Positions 1 to 9,633 of a DNA stretch of 64,000 bases are shown piece after piece. This DNA is from Variovorax sp. Sphag1AA (GTDB lineage: Bacteria > Pseudomonadota > Gammaproteobacteria > Burkholderiales > Burkholderiaceae_C). The notes beneath the pieces are model-generated. The model did no database searches. It saw only the letters and a list, made by a program, of their open reading frames with translations, and was not told the origin of the DNA. Within the stretch, counting starts at the first letter, position 1; each line of letters begins with the position of its first letter. The stretch is from the NCBI RefSeq assembly GCF_014192575.1, contig NZ_JACHYC010000001.1, forward strand, positions 558,001 to 622,000. The letters are read 5' to 3'. The translations under genes were made by a program, and so were the position numbers.

Positions 1-1293
1 GTTGGGCAAGCGCCCATCACCCCCGATTTCGTGCTCCGCCTGGCGCATGCGGTGGGCCGCGTGCTCAAGCAGTCCGAAGCGCGCCCGACAGTTCTGATTG
101 GCAAGGACACGCGTATCTCGGGCTACATGCTCGAGTCGGCCTTGGAGTCCGGTTTCAACTCGGCCGGCGTGGACGTGGTCCTTCTCGGCCCGCTGCCGAC
201 GCCGGGCGTCGCCTATCTCACGCGCGCGCAACGCGCGAGCCTCGGCGTCGTCATCAGCGCCAGCCACAACGCCTATCCGGACAACGGCATCAAGTTCTTC
301 AGCGCGCACGGCACCAAGCTGAGCGACGAGTGGGAACTTGCCGTGGAAGCGGTCCTGAAGGAAGAGCCGGTGTGGGTCGATTCCCGCAATCTCGGCAAGG
401 CGCGGCGCCTCAATGACGCGCCTGGACGCTACATCGAGTTCTGCAAGAGCACCTTCGCCAACGACCTCACGCTGAGGGGTCACAAGCTGGTCGTCGATGC
501 GGCGCATGGCGCGGCGTATCAGGTCGCTCCTTCGGTTTTCCACGAACTGGGTGCAGAGGTGACGAGCATCGGCTGCGCGCCCGATGGCCTGAACATCAAC
601 AAGGGATTCGGTGCGACTCATCCGCAGGCACTCATCGAAGCGGTCAAGGCGCAGGGCGCCGACTACGGCATTGCGCTCGACGGCGATGCCGATCGCCTGC
701 AACTCGTGGATGCGGCCGGGCGCCTCTTCAACGGTGACGAACTCGTCTACCTGATGGCGATGGAACGCGTCGCGCGTGGCGAAAAGCCCGCTGGCGTGGT
801 CGGCACCCTGATGACCAACAAGGCGGTCGAGATGGCGCTCAAGGCGCAGGGCATCGAGTTCGTGCGGGCTCGGGTGGGCGACCGCTACGTGCTCGAGGAG
901 CTCGACAAGCGCAACTGGCTGCTCGGCGGTGAAGGCTCGGGCCATCTTCTGGCACTCGACCGCCATACGACGGGTGACGGCATCGTCAGCGCACTGCAGG
1001 TGCTGCAGGCCTGCGTCCGCAGCGGCAAGTCGGTGGCCGAGCTGCTCGGCGGCGTGACGCTTTTCCCGCAGACGCTGATCAACGTACGCCTCTCTGGCGA
1101 TGAGGATTGGAAGTCCAACCAGAACCTTGCCAACGAGATCGATCGGGTGGAAGCCGAACTCGGTGACTCGGGTCGTGTGCTGATCCGGGCGAGCGGTACC
1201 GAGCCACTGTTGCGCGTGATGGTCGAGGCCAAGGACGCCGCGCAGTCCGAGGCTTGCGCCAAGCGGCTTGTTGCGGCTGTGGAGGCCGCTTGA
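1..1293 (+). CDS. glmM: Phosphoglucosamine mutase GlmM (5' end cut off)
   Basis: GlmM interconverts glucosamine-6-phosphate and glucosamine-1-phosphate, feeding UDP-GlcNAc for peptidoglycan and LPS. The frame is open from base 1. The first visible residues [10 protein letters not shown] match the stretch just after the family's N-terminal GTDGIRGT, so about 14 residues lie outside the window. The phosphoserine loop SASHN is at visible residues 86-90 and the metal-binding DGDADR at about 227-232. The C-terminal [14 protein letters not shown] phosphate-binding loop is present, so only the 5' end is missing. The next gene starts across its stop codon, which suggests translational coupling. Confidence 0.97.
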   Translation, partial: VGQAPITPDFVLRLAHAVGRVLKQSEARPTVLIGKDTRISGYMLESALESGFNSAGVDVVLLGPLPTPGVAYLTRAQRASLGVVISASHNAYPDNGIKFFSAHGTKLSDEWELAVEAVLKEEPVWVDSRNLGKARRLNDAPGRYIEFCKSTFANDLTLRGHKLVVDAAHGAAYQVAPSVFHELGAEVTSIGCAPDGLNINKGFGATHPQALIEAVKAQGADYGIALDGDADRLQLVDAAGRLFNGDELVYLMAMERVARGEKPAGVVGTLMTNKAVEMALKAQGIEFVRARVGDRYVLEELDKRNWLLGGEGSGHLLALDRHTTGDGIVSALQVLQACVRSGKSVAELLGGVTLFPQTLINVRLSGDEDWKSNQNLANEIDRVEAELGDSGRVLIRASGTEPLLRVMVEAKDAAQSEACAKRLVAAVEAA

Positions 1294-1781
1294 GCCCGGT
1301 CGTGGTCGACGTTCGGCTCGCCGACTATCGCGATCCTGCGCACACGCGCGCACTGGTGGGTCTGCTGGATGCCTATGCGCGCGATCCTGCCGGCGGCGGC
1401 AAGTCGCTCGAACCTCAGGTGCTGGCGGAATTGCCGGCGGCGCTTGCGTCACGTCCGCAAGCCTTCAGCGTCCTCGCATACGACGGCGACCAGCCGGTCG
1501 GGCTCGTCAACTGCATCGAAGGCTTTTCCACCTTCGCCTGCAAGCCGCTGGTCAATGTGCACGACGTGGTGGTGTTGGAGAGCCATCGCGGCCAGCGTGT
1601 CACGCAGCGCATGCTGGCGCGCGTCGAGCAAGAGGCGCGTGCGCGTGGCGCCTGCAAGCTGACACTCGAAGTGCTTTCAGGCAACAAGAGCGCGATCCGC
1701 GCCTACGAACGCGAAGGCTTCGCGAACTACCAGCTCGATCCCGCCTACGGCTCGGCGATGTTCCTGCAGAAGAAGCTGTAA
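1290..1781 (+). CDS. GNAT-family N-acetyltransferase
   Basis: A 163-residue GCN5-related acetyltransferase. The acetyl-CoA region is visible as [22 protein letters not shown], followed by the typical [19 protein letters not shown] segment. The acceptor substrate cannot be told from sequence. I chose the TTG at 1290, which overlaps the glmM stop and has GGAGG four bases upstream. GTG at 1302 is an alternative, and the longer frame back to 1254 would lie inside glmM. A hairpin terminator follows directly. Confidence 0.85.
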   Translation: MSPVVVDVRLADYRDPAHTRALVGLLDAYARDPAGGGKSLEPQVLAELPAALASRPQAFSVLAYDGDQPVGLVNCIEGFSTFACKPLVNVHDVVVLESHRGQRVTQRMLARVEQEARARGACKLTLEVLSGNKSAIRAYEREGFANYQLDPAYGSAMFLQKKL

Positions 1782-1822
1782 AAAAGCCGCCGGCACTTCG
1801 CAGTGCGGCGGCCTTTGTCTTT
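1781..1822. terminator. Bidirectional rho-independent terminator
   Basis: An inverted repeat GCCGCC-GCAC / GTGCGGCGGC around TTCGCA has an A-run on the left and a T-rich tail on the right. It sits between the convergent acetyltransferase and acyl-CoA dehydrogenase genes and could serve both. Confidence 0.8.
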
Positions 1823-1832
1823 GAGGTCTTGC

Positions 1833-3104
1833 TCAGAAGCGCGTGACAGGCATCGCGTCGTCGGTCTTGCCGGTGCCGTGCTTGCCCAGCTCCCACTTCG
1901 CGATCGCGTTGCGGTGCACTTCATCCGGGCCGTCCGCGAAGCGCAGCGTGCGCGCGCCTGCGTAGGCGTAGGCGAGCGGGAAGTCGTCGCACATGCCGCC
2001 GCCGCCGTGCACTTGCATGGCCCAGTCGATCACCTGGCAGGCCATGTTGGGCGCAACCACCTTGATCATCGCGATCTCGGTCTTCGCTACCTTGTTGCCT
2101 GCGACGTCCATGAGCCAGGCGGCCTTGAGCGTGAGCAGGCGGGCCATGTCGATCTTGCAGCGTGCTTCGGCGATGCGCTCCTGCGTCACCGTCTGCGACG
2201 CCACCGTCTTGCCGAATGCGACACGCGACGAGGCGCGCTTGCACATCAGTTCGAGCGCGCGCTCGGCGAGGCCGATCAGGCGCATGCAGTGGTGGATACG
2301 TCCCGGGCCAAGGCGACCCTGGGCGATCTCGAAGCCGCGACCTTCGCCGAGCAGCATGTTGCCGACCGGCACGCGCACGTTCTCGAAATACATCTCGACG
2401 TGGCCGTGCGGGGCGTCGTCGTAGCCCATGACGTTCAGCGGACGCACGATGCGGATGCCCTTCGTGTCAGCCGGCACGATGATCATGCTCTGCTGCGAAT
2501 GCTTGGGCGCTTCGGGATCCGTCTTGCCCATGGTGATGAACACCTTGCAGCGCGGGTCGGCTGCACCGGAGATCCACCACTTGTGGCCGTTGATGACGTA
2601 TTCGTCGCCCTGGCGTTCGATGCGCGTCGAGATGTTCGTCGCGTCGCTCGATGCGACTTCGGGCTCGGTCATCGCAAAAGCGGAGCGGATTTCGCCTTCG
2701 AGCAGCGGCTTGAGCCAGCGGGCCTTGATTTCCTCGGAGCCGTAGCGTGCGATGGTTTCCATGTTGCCGGTATCCGGCGCCGAGCAGTTGAACGCCTCGC
2801 TGGCCCATGGCACACGACCCATGATCTCGGCGAGCGGTGCGTATTCCTGGTTCGTCAGGCCTGCGCCGCTGTAGCCGGATGCGGCCGCACTGTCGACCGG
2901 GAGGAAAAGGTTCCAGAGACCTTGGGCCTTGGCCTTGGCCTTGACCTTTTCGACCGTGTTGAGCGCGCTCCAGCGCTTGCCTGCCGCGGTGTTGGCCGCC
3001 AGCTCGGCCGAGTACTCGGCTTCAGCCGGGTAGATGTTCTCTTCCATGAAGGCTGTGACGCGCTTCTGCAAGTCTTTGGTTTTGGCCGAGTATTCGAAGT
3101 CCAT
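1833..3104 (-). CDS. Acyl-CoA dehydrogenase (ACAD10/11-like)
   Basis: A 423-residue FAD-dependent acyl-CoA dehydrogenase that would introduce the 2,3 double bond in an acyl-CoA. Family hallmarks include [15 protein letters not shown] in the middle and the C-terminal [22 protein letters not shown] region. It is last in a minus-strand operon behind an APH-fold kinase gene; that pairing is typical of ACAD10/ACAD11-type systems. Length and sequence fit the long-chain or ACAD11-like subgroup, but chain-length preference is not visible. The start has a GGAGA-type ribosome site just upstream. Confidence 0.92.
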   Translation of the reverse strand: MDFEYSAKTKDLQKRVTAFMEENIYPAEAEYSAELAANTAAGKRWSALNTVEKVKAKAKAQGLWNLFLPVDSAAASGYSGAGLTNQEYAPLAEIMGRVPWASEAFNCSAPDTGNMETIARYGSEEIKARWLKPLLEGEIRSAFAMTEPEVASSDATNISTRIERQGDEYVINGHKWWISGAADPRCKVFITMGKTDPEAPKHSQQSMIIVPADTKGIRIVRPLNVMGYDDAPHGHVEMYFENVRVPVGNMLLGEGRGFEIAQGRLGPGRIHHCMRLIGLAERALELMCKRASSRVAFGKTVASQTVTQERIAEARCKIDMARLLTLKAAWLMDVAGNKVAKTEIAMIKVVAPNMACQVIDWAMQVHGGGGMCDDFPLAYAYAGARTLRFADGPDEVHRNAIAKWELGKHGTGKTDDAMPVTRF

Positions 3105-3152
3105 TTCGTCTCCTGTGGGTAAGGGGTTCAGGGCGTTGCCGCGATCAGGCGA

Positions 3153-4241
3153 TCACGCCCGCTGGGCGAATTGCCACGCCATTTCAGCCATCGGGCGCGC
3201 ACCGCGGCCGGAGGCTACGGCCTGTTCGCTCGAAGCCGTGCCGGCCTCGACTCGCTTGGCGATGCCTTGCAGGATGGCCGCCATGCGGAACAGGTTGTAG
3301 GCCTGGTAGAAGTTCCAGTCGGGCGCAAGCGCTTCAGGCGTGGTGATGCCGGTGCGCTCGCAGTACTTGCGGATGTATTCGCTTTCGGTCGGAATGCCGA
3401 GGCTCTTCAGGTCGAGTCCGCCGATGCCGCGGAACGATCCCGGCGGGATGTGCCACGACATACAGTGGTAGCTGAAGTCCGCGAGCGGATGGCCGAGCGT
3501 CGAAAGCTCCCAGTCGAGCACCGCAATCGCGCGCGGCTCGGTGGCGTGGAACATCAGGTTATCGAGCCGGAAATCTCCGTGGACGATCGACGTCATCTTC
3601 TCGTCGCGCGCGCTGGCGGGGATGTGTGCAGGCAGCCATTCCATCAAGCGGTCCATCTCCGGAATGGGCTGCGTGATCGACGCAACGTATTGCTTGCTCC
3701 AGCGGCCGATCTGCCGCTCGAAGTAGTTGCCGGGCTTGCCGTAGTCGGCGAGACCGCGCTCGGCGAACTTCACGGTGTGCAGGGCGGCGATCACGCGATT
3801 CATCTCGTCGTAGATCGCGCTGCGCTCCGTGTTGCTCATGCCGGGCAGGGACTGGTCCCACAGCACCCGGCCTTGCATGAACTCCATGATGTAGAAGGCA
3901 CGACCGATGACGGATTCGTCCTCGCACAGGCAGTACATGCGCGGCACCGGCACGTCGGTGCCGGCCAGGCCGCTCATGACCTTGAACTCGCGCTCCACAG
4001 CATGTGCGGACGGCAGCAGCTTGGCGACAGGGCCCGGCTTCGCACGCATCACGTAGCTCTGCGTGGGCGTCACCAGCTTGTAGGTCGGGTTGGACTGCCC
4101 GCCCTTGAACATCTCTACCGTCAGTGGGCCCTTGAAGCCGTCGAGGTTCTTCTCGAGCCAGGCGGTGAGCGCGTCGACGTCGAACTGGTGCTGCGGGGAG
4201 ATGGCACGCGTGCCGACGAATTTGTCGAAGTCCTGGGTCAT
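3153..4241 (-). CDS. APH-fold phosphotransferase (ACAD10-like kinase)
   Basis: A 362-residue aminoglycoside-phosphotransferase-fold kinase. The catalytic loop VHGDFRLDNLMFH and the metal-binding VLDWELSTLGHPLADFSY are both intact, and the nucleotide-binding region includes FKGGQSNPTY. Proteins of this type next to acyl-CoA dehydrogenases resemble the kinase half of ACAD10 and LvaA, which phosphorylate hydroxyacyl-CoA intermediates; antibiotic resistance is unlikely. The start is the ATG at 4241. A longer open frame upstream runs through the regulator gene and is not real. It lies 11 bases after the Crp-type gene and 48 bases before the dehydrogenase. Confidence 0.9.
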   Translation of the reverse strand: MTQDFDKFVGTRAISPQHQFDVDALTAWLEKNLDGFKGPLTVEMFKGGQSNPTYKLVTPTQSYVMRAKPGPVAKLLPSAHAVEREFKVMSGLAGTDVPVPRMYCLCEDESVIGRAFYIMEFMQGRVLWDQSLPGMSNTERSAIYDEMNRVIAALHTVKFAERGLADYGKPGNYFERQIGRWSKQYVASITQPIPEMDRLMEWLPAHIPASARDEKMTSIVHGDFRLDNLMFHATEPRAIAVLDWELSTLGHPLADFSYHCMSWHIPPGSFRGIGGLDLKSLGIPTESEYIRKYCERTGITTPEALAPDWNFYQAYNLFRMAAILQGIAKRVEAGTASSEQAVASGRGARPMAEMAWQFAQRA

Positions 4242-4252
4242 GTCTCTGAGCT

Positions 4253-4972
4253 TTATTGATCGGATTCCGAAATGCGCATCAGCGCGGCGCGGTCGAGCAC
4301 CACCAGTCCACCTGGTTCGATGCGAATCGCTTCCTCGCGCTCCATGGCCTTGAGTTCCTGGTTGACCCGCTGCCGGGAGGCACCCAGCAGTTGCGCGAGC
4401 TCTTCCTGAGCCAGATGGAGACCGATCCGCATCTGGCTGCCATCCGCAAGATTCGGCACACCGTAGCTGCGCACCAGATGGATGAGCTGCTTCGCCAACC
4501 GGGCGCGCAAGGGCAGGGTGTTCAGGTCCTCGACCAGGCCGAAGAGCTGACGAATGCGGCGCGCCTGCAGACGCATCAACGCCTCGTAGAGCTCCACGTG
4601 GCTGGCGAGGATCTTCTGGAAGTCCGCGCGCGCCACGCAAAGAATCGTGGAGTCCCCATGCGCGTATGCATCGTGTGTGCGCCTGTCCCCATCGAACATC
4701 GCCACGTCGCCGAACCAGATGCCCGGCTCCACGTAGGTCAGCGTCACCTGCTTGCCCGACACCGCGGTCGAGCTCACGCGGACTGCGCCCTTGGCGCAGG
4801 CGATCCACTGCTCGGGCGGGTCGCCGCGCGCGCAGATCAGGTCGCCGTCCTTGTATCGCTTGACGAATGCACATCGGAGGATGTCGTGGCGCAGTGATGG
4901 AGAAAGAGAAGAAAACCAGCGACCACCATTGATCGCTTCACGTTCTTCGATGGTAAGAATGGGGTCGTCCAT
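4253..4972 (-). CDS. Crp/Fnr-family transcriptional regulator
   Basis: A 239-residue regulator with an N-terminal cyclic-nucleotide-binding-type beta barrel (about residues 20-140) and a C-terminal winged helix. The recognition helix lies in EELAQLLGASRQRVNQELK. No FNR-type N-terminal cysteine cluster is visible, so an iron-sulfur oxygen sensor is unlikely. It sits inside the acyl-CoA degradation operon between the enoyl-CoA hydratase and kinase genes, so it may control that operon; the effector is unknown. Confidence 0.92.
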   Translation of the reverse strand: MDDPILTIEEREAINGGRWFSSLSPSLRHDILRCAFVKRYKDGDLICARGDPPEQWIACAKGAVRVSSTAVSGKQVTLTYVEPGIWFGDVAMFDGDRRTHDAYAHGDSTILCVARADFQKILASHVELYEALMRLQARRIRQLFGLVEDLNTLPLRARLAKQLIHLVRSYGVPNLADGSQMRIGLHLAQEELAQLLGASRQRVNQELKAMEREEAIRIEPGGLVVLDRAALMRISESDQ

Positions 4973-5027
4973 GAACTGTCCTGTCGGTGACTGAAATGCC
5001 TGGGGTTGTCACGAGAGCGACGCCGCG

Positions 5028-5807
5028 CTACTCGTAGCGAGGCGTCTCTTTGGAAAGAAATGCCGTGATGCCGATGCCGGCATTGGCGTGATGCAGGTTG
5101 CGCACGAAGTGATCGCGCTCCTGCGAGAGATGCGACACCAGCGATGCGCCGCGTGCTTCGCCGAGCAGCTCCTTGATGCTCGCCATCGAGTTCGGCGCGC
5201 GTGCGTTGATCTTCTCGGCCAGCGCGAGCGCCCGGGCGAGCGCCTGGCCGTTCTCGGTGAGTTCGTTGACGAGGCCCAGCTCGTGCAGTCGCGCAGGTTC
5301 GAGCCGCTCACCCAGCATGAGCCATTCACTGGCGAGCTGCCGGGGCAGCGCGCGTGCCAGATGCCAGCTCAGGCCGCCATCCGGCGAGAGAGCGACGTTG
5401 CTGTAGGAAGCCGCAAAGACTGCGTCTCGCGCCGACACCACGAGATCGCAGGCCATCGCGAGCGAAAAGCCCGCGCCGGCCGCTGCGCCTTCGACCGCAG
5501 CGATGACCGGCTTCGGGAAAGTACGGATCGTGTCGATCCAGGTGTGAAGTGCCTCGATGCTTTCCGCCTGCACGGCCGGATCGAGTGCGCGGTTGGCCTG
5601 CAGCCGCTGCAGCGAGCCGCCGGCGCAAAACCATTTGCCTTCGCCGACCATGATGACGCTGCGGATCTCGGCGTTGTTCTCGGCGCCGTTGAAGGCTTCG
5701 ATGCCAGCCGCGTACATCTCGGGGCCGAGGGCGTTGCGCTGCGATGGGTTGGACAGGGTCAGCACCATGGTGCTGCCTTCGGTGGTACTTTTGAGCTCTG
5801 CGGTCAT
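5028..5807 (-). CDS. Enoyl-CoA hydratase/isomerase family protein (PaaG-like)
   Basis: A 259-residue crotonase-fold enzyme. The oxyanion-hole segments are KWFCAGGSLQRL and EGAAAGAGFSLAMACD. The SPDGGLSWHLARALP segment is closer to the PaaG isomerase type than to classical hydratases, where a second glutamate would be expected. It probably hydrates or isomerises enoyl-CoA esters produced by the operon's dehydrogenase. The ATG at 5807 was chosen; the longer frame runs into the upstream dehydrogenase gene. Confidence 0.92.
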   Translation of the reverse strand: MTAELKSTTEGSTMVLTLSNPSQRNALGPEMYAAGIEAFNGAENNAEIRSVIMVGEGKWFCAGGSLQRLQANRALDPAVQAESIEALHTWIDTIRTFPKPVIAAVEGAAAGAGFSLAMACDLVVSARDAVFAASYSNVALSPDGGLSWHLARALPRQLASEWLMLGERLEPARLHELGLVNELTENGQALARALALAEKINARAPNSMASIKELLGEARGASLVSHLSQERDHFVRNLHHANAGIGITAFLSKETPRYE

Positions 5808-5827
5808 GGTTGTCGTCTCTTGGTCTC

Positions 5828-7348
5828 TTACTCTTCTTGATGGGTGAGGCTCAGGCCGAGCGCGCCTCGGCGGCGCAGCCATGGGCTCGGGCGGTAGCGC
5901 GGATCGCCGTAAACGGTCTGGAGGTTGAACAGGATTTCGAGCATGTTGGTCGGGCCATAGAGATCGCCCATCGCCAGCGGTCCTTGCGGATAGCCGAGGC
6001 CGAGCCGTACCGCGAGGTCGAGATCGGCGGGCGTGCAGACTCCTTGCTGGCACATGTCGCAGGCGATGTTGACGATGGTCGCGACGACCCGCTGCGTGAC
6101 GAACCCGCCGCTATCGCGGATCACGCTGACTGCCTTGCCGTCACGCGCGAACAGCGCGTGGGCTGCATCGCGCATGTCGCGGCGCGTGGCCGGGTTGGTG
6201 GCAAGCACCCGTCGCTTGGTGGCGGCGTCGTCGACCATCATGTCGATGCCGACCGTGCGGGTGGCGTCGAGGCGGTCGACTGCCGCGACGGTCGTGACGT
6301 CGAAGCCCAGCGGCGCGACCAGGATCAGGGCAGTGGACGAGGGCGCTGCGCCGCTTTCGAGTTGCGCGCCGAGCGCATGCACCAGCTTCAGCAACTCGGG
6401 GCGACGTGCCGCGCGTGGCGATACCCAGACGGGCGGAATCGTATCGACCGAAGGCACCGCGGGTTCGGCCACCTGCTGCATCGCACCATCGGGATAACGG
6501 TAGAAGCCTTCGCCACTCTTTCGGCCCAGTGCTCCGGCCGCAAGCCGCTGCGCGGTGATCACGCTCGGGCGATAGCGCGGCTCCTCGTAGTACTGGCGGT
6601 AGATGGATTCCATCACCGGATGCGACACATCGAGCGCAGTCAGATCGAGCAGTTCGAACGGCCCGAGGCGGAAGCCGGCCTGGTCCTTGAGGATGCGATC
6701 GATGGTGGCGAAGTCGGCCACGCTTTCCCCGGCGACGCGCAGCGCCTCGGTTCCGTAGCCGCGCCCGGCGTGATTCACGATGAACCCGGGGGTGTCTTTC
6801 GTTTGCACCGCGCTGTGGCCCATCTGCGTGGCATAGCCGGCGAGCTTGCGGCAGACCTCGGGGTCGGTCTTGAAGCCCGCCACCACTTCGACCACCTTCA
6901 TCAGCGGTACCGGATTGAAAAAGTGGAAGCCCGCCATGCGCTCCGGATGCTTCAGCGCCGTCGCAATGGTGGTTACCGATAGCGACGAGGTGTTGCTAAC
7001 CAGCGTTGCAGAGGGAGAGACCACGGCTTCGATCTCGCGAAACAGCTTCCGCTTGACCTCGATGTCCTCGACGATCGCCTCGATCACCAGGTCGCAACTC
7101 GCGAGATCCTGCATCGAACCGGCGATCTGCACGCGGCCTGAAAACGCTTCGAGTTGCGCTGCGTCGAGCTTGCCTTTCTCTTGCAGCTTGCGCCATTGGG
7201 CAAGGATCGCGTCGCGGCCTCGCTCGGCGGCTCCTTCAAAGGTGTCCAGCAGCAGGACCTGGCTTCCGGCCTGTGCTGCGATCTGGGCGATGCCTCGTCC
7301 CATGGCGCCTGCGCCGATCACGGCGGTATTGGAAAAGTTCACGGTCAT
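5828..7348 (-). CDS. 3-hydroxyacyl-CoA dehydrogenase (PaaH-like, two C-terminal domains)
   Basis: A 506-residue NAD-dependent enzyme oxidising 3-hydroxyacyl-CoA to 3-ketoacyl-CoA. The Rossmann motif GAGAMGRGIAQ is at the N-terminus and the catalytic His/Asn segment is GFHFFNPVPLMKVVEV. Two C-terminal helical domains follow, each with a VTQRV- or VNHAG-type start, as in the roughly 500-residue PaaH group. No other phenylacetate genes are nearby, so general beta-oxidation is more likely. It is the first gene of the minus-strand acyl-CoA operon. ATG 7348 was chosen over an upstream in-frame start with no ribosome site. Confidence 0.92.
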   Translation of the reverse strand: MTVNFSNTAVIGAGAMGRGIAQIAAQAGSQVLLLDTFEGAAERGRDAILAQWRKLQEKGKLDAAQLEAFSGRVQIAGSMQDLASCDLVIEAIVEDIEVKRKLFREIEAVVSPSATLVSNTSSLSVTTIATALKHPERMAGFHFFNPVPLMKVVEVVAGFKTDPEVCRKLAGYATQMGHSAVQTKDTPGFIVNHAGRGYGTEALRVAGESVADFATIDRILKDQAGFRLGPFELLDLTALDVSHPVMESIYRQYYEEPRYRPSVITAQRLAAGALGRKSGEGFYRYPDGAMQQVAEPAVPSVDTIPPVWVSPRAARRPELLKLVHALGAQLESGAAPSSTALILVAPLGFDVTTVAAVDRLDATRTVGIDMMVDDAATKRRVLATNPATRRDMRDAAHALFARDGKAVSVIRDSGGFVTQRVVATIVNIACDMCQQGVCTPADLDLAVRLGLGYPQGPLAMGDLYGPTNMLEILFNLQTVYGDPRYRPSPWLRRRGALGLSLTHQEE

Positions 7349-7419
7349 TTGATAATTGTCTCTCGGTGAATGGGGGGGTCTGACCACCGTGTCAGAATGC
7401 GTCAACTTTCGATTGCTTT

Positions 7420-9633
7420 TTGCATCTCATTTTGCAACTCCCACGCTTAGCGGCGAGCCTGCTCCTTCTTGGAGTCGCCCTCGAATCACCCGCCTTGACG
7501 ATCGGGCGCCCGCAAGGCGCCGTCTGGATCGGCAAGCCGATCGACATGGTGATTCCCCTGGCGCTCGACGCTGCGGAAACCGGTGGGTCTTTGTGCCTCG
7601 GCGCCGAGGTGCTGCAGGGCGACACGCCCATGCTCGAACGCCGGGTGACCGTCTCCCTCGAGTCTGGCAACAGCCCTGGCAATTCCAATATTCGCGTGCG
7701 TACGACCGCGCCGGTCGAAGAGCCGGTCGTCACCATCAAGGTGAGTGCGGGCTGCGACATGAAGTCGACGCGCAGCTATGTGCTTCTGGCCGACGTGCCT
7801 TCCGACGTCACACCGCCGGGTGTTTCGCTGGCCGGTGCGCGTCCTTCGTCCGATGCCGCGCCGGCGCAAAGATCGACCGCTCGGTCCGCATCTCGCTCGA
7901 CAGGTGGCGGCGGTGGCGGTGCCGCGAGCCCTGACGGAACGGCAAGCCCGACAGCACGCCGCGCTGCGGCCCGCTCTTCGGCCGAACGCGAAAGCACCGC
8001 TCAATCCGCACCTCAAGCCAGCGCACCCGTTGCGCCGGCGCCTCGCCGCGCCGCGCCGGTCATTCCGCGCGCAGTGCCCGCCGCCCGGCCCGCAGCGGTC
8101 GCGCCGCCGAAGGCCGAAACCGTTGCGACAGGCCCCCGGCTGCAGGTCGAAGCACTCGAGCCTGAGCCGACCAAGGACAGCGGGCTGAAGACCACGTCCC
8201 AACTCGTACCGCCTCCCGCCGAGGATCCGGCGCGCCGCGCGGCTGCCGCTGCGCTGTGGACTGCGATGAATCCCGCAGCCGAGCAGGCTCAGCGCGAAAA
8301 CCAGCGCAACAAGGAACTGGAAGCTACCCTGGCCGCCTTGCGCGAACAGACCGCGCAGAACCAGCGCGCGCTCCTCGAATTGCGCAGCGAACTCGCGCAG
8401 GCGCGCGAAAGCCAGTTCCGCAACCCGCTGGTCTACGCGCTGATTGCCGGGCTGCTGCTCGCGCTGATTGCCTTGCTGTTGCTCTGGCGCGCGAATCGTC
8501 GCACCGCCGCCGCTGCATGGTGGCGCGAATCGGTGCTGCAACCTGAAACCGAGGGCGGTTCGAAGCGCCTGCGGCGCAACCGCGGCTTGCTGGACGAAGG
8601 GGATGCGGACGCGGATTCCGAAGACGAACCGCCCAGGAAGCGCACGCTCGGCATGACGACCTTCGGCGCTACGCCCTTCGCGCCTCTGGAACCCGACGAT
8701 GAGGTCGAAGCCGAAGCGCCGCGCGTTCCTGCGCGCCCGCTCGAAAGCGCAACGGCCCGGCCGGTCAACACCGAAGAGCTGTTCGACGTGCAGCAGCAGT
8801 CAGATTTCTTTCTCTCGCTCGGCCAGCAGGACCAGGCGATCGACGTGCTCCGCGAGCACATCGCCGCCAATCCAGGGACGAGCGCGTTGGCGTACCTCGA
8901 CCTGCTGCGCATCTACCATTCGCTCGACCGTCGCGAGGACTATGCGCACCTCGCCGAGGAGTTCGAACATGCCTTCAATGCGGATGTGCCTCCGTTCGAC
9001 AAGTACACCGATGCGGGCAAGGGCCTGGAGCACTACCGCAGCGCGCTTGCACGCATCGAGTCGCAATGGCCGGCGCCGAGCACGTTGGCGCTGATCGAAG
9101 AGCTGATCTTCCGCAAGCCGGGCGTTCATGAGGATGGTGCCTTCGATCTCGCGGCGTACCAGGAGCTTCTGCTGCTCTACGCGCTGGCGAAGGAGGTGAT
9201 TGAGCCCGACACCGCGCCGCCGCCTGCGACGGTGACGCCTCCACCGTTCAACGACACGCATACAGCGACGGCGACTGCGCCGCTCTGGCCGGACACGATG
9301 CCGCCCGTCATGCACGATGGGCCGACGCTGCCTCCCTCGATCTACGGGTCGATCGACGACAGGCTCCATCACGACACGGTGATGGCTCCCGCTCCGGATG
9401 CGCCGATCGCGCCGGCGCACGACCAGGAGCGCGAGGCGCCACCGCGAGCTGTGCCGCCGCCCGAACTGGACCTTGCGGAGTTCGACAAGACGGCCTATGA
9501 AACCATGCCGACGCCGATCGAGCCCCCCAAGCCGCCGGCACCGTCGAGCGATCCGCACGTCATCGATTTCGAGCTCTTCGATCCGACGACCGAAGCCGAG
9601 ATCGCGCCGAAGACGAAGTCGATCAAGCGCTGA
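7420..9633 (+). CDS. FimV/HubP-like polar membrane protein
   Basis: A 737-residue protein with a signal-like N-terminus and then a FimV-type domain (LTIGRPQGAVWIGKPIDMVIP). A long Ala/Pro-rich linker follows, then a coiled coil at about 285-330 and one transmembrane helix at about 338-360. The acidic cytoplasmic part has TPR-like helices at about 450-560 (DFFLSLGQQDQAIDVLREHI). FimV relatives organise type IV pili and the cell pole. No LysM domain is visible. The only start codons near the signal segment are TTG (7420 or 7432), so the start is uncertain. Its 3' end overlaps the MFS gene on the other strand by 11 bases. Confidence 0.8.
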   Translation: MHLILQLPRLAASLLLLGVALESPALTIGRPQGAVWIGKPIDMVIPLALDAAETGGSLCLGAEVLQGDTPMLERRVTVSLESGNSPGNSNIRVRTTAPVEEPVVTIKVSAGCDMKSTRSYVLLADVPSDVTPPGVSLAGARPSSDAAPAQRSTARSASRSTGGGGGGAASPDGTASPTARRAAARSSAERESTAQSAPQASAPVAPAPRRAAPVIPRAVPAARPAAVAPPKAETVATGPRLQVEALEPEPTKDSGLKTTSQLVPPPAEDPARRAAAAALWTAMNPAAEQAQRENQRNKELEATLAALREQTAQNQRALLELRSELAQARESQFRNPLVYALIAGLLLALIALLLLWRANRRTAAAAWWRESVLQPETEGGSKRLRRNRGLLDEGDADADSEDEPPRKRTLGMTTFGATPFAPLEPDDEVEAEAPRVPARPLESATARPVNTEELFDVQQQSDFFLSLGQQDQAIDVLREHIAANPGTSALAYLDLLRIYHSLDRREDYAHLAEEFEHAFNADVPPFDKYTDAGKGLEHYRSALARIESQWPAPSTLALIEELIFRKPGVHEDGAFDLAAYQELLLLYALAKEVIEPDTAPPPATVTPPPFNDTHTATATAPLWPDTMPPVMHDGPTLPPSIYGSIDDRLHHDTVMAPAPDAPIAPAHDQEREAPPRAVPPPELDLAEFDKTAYETMPTPIEPPKPPAPSSDPHVIDFELFDPTTEAEIAPKTKSIKR

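Noticed and set aside
1803-3122. 439-codon plus-strand open frame.
   Set aside because: Antisense to the acyl-CoA dehydrogenase gene.
4253-4897. Plus-strand frame across the Crp-type gene.
   Set aside because: Antisense to a gene with a clear helix-turn-helix; no motif of its own.
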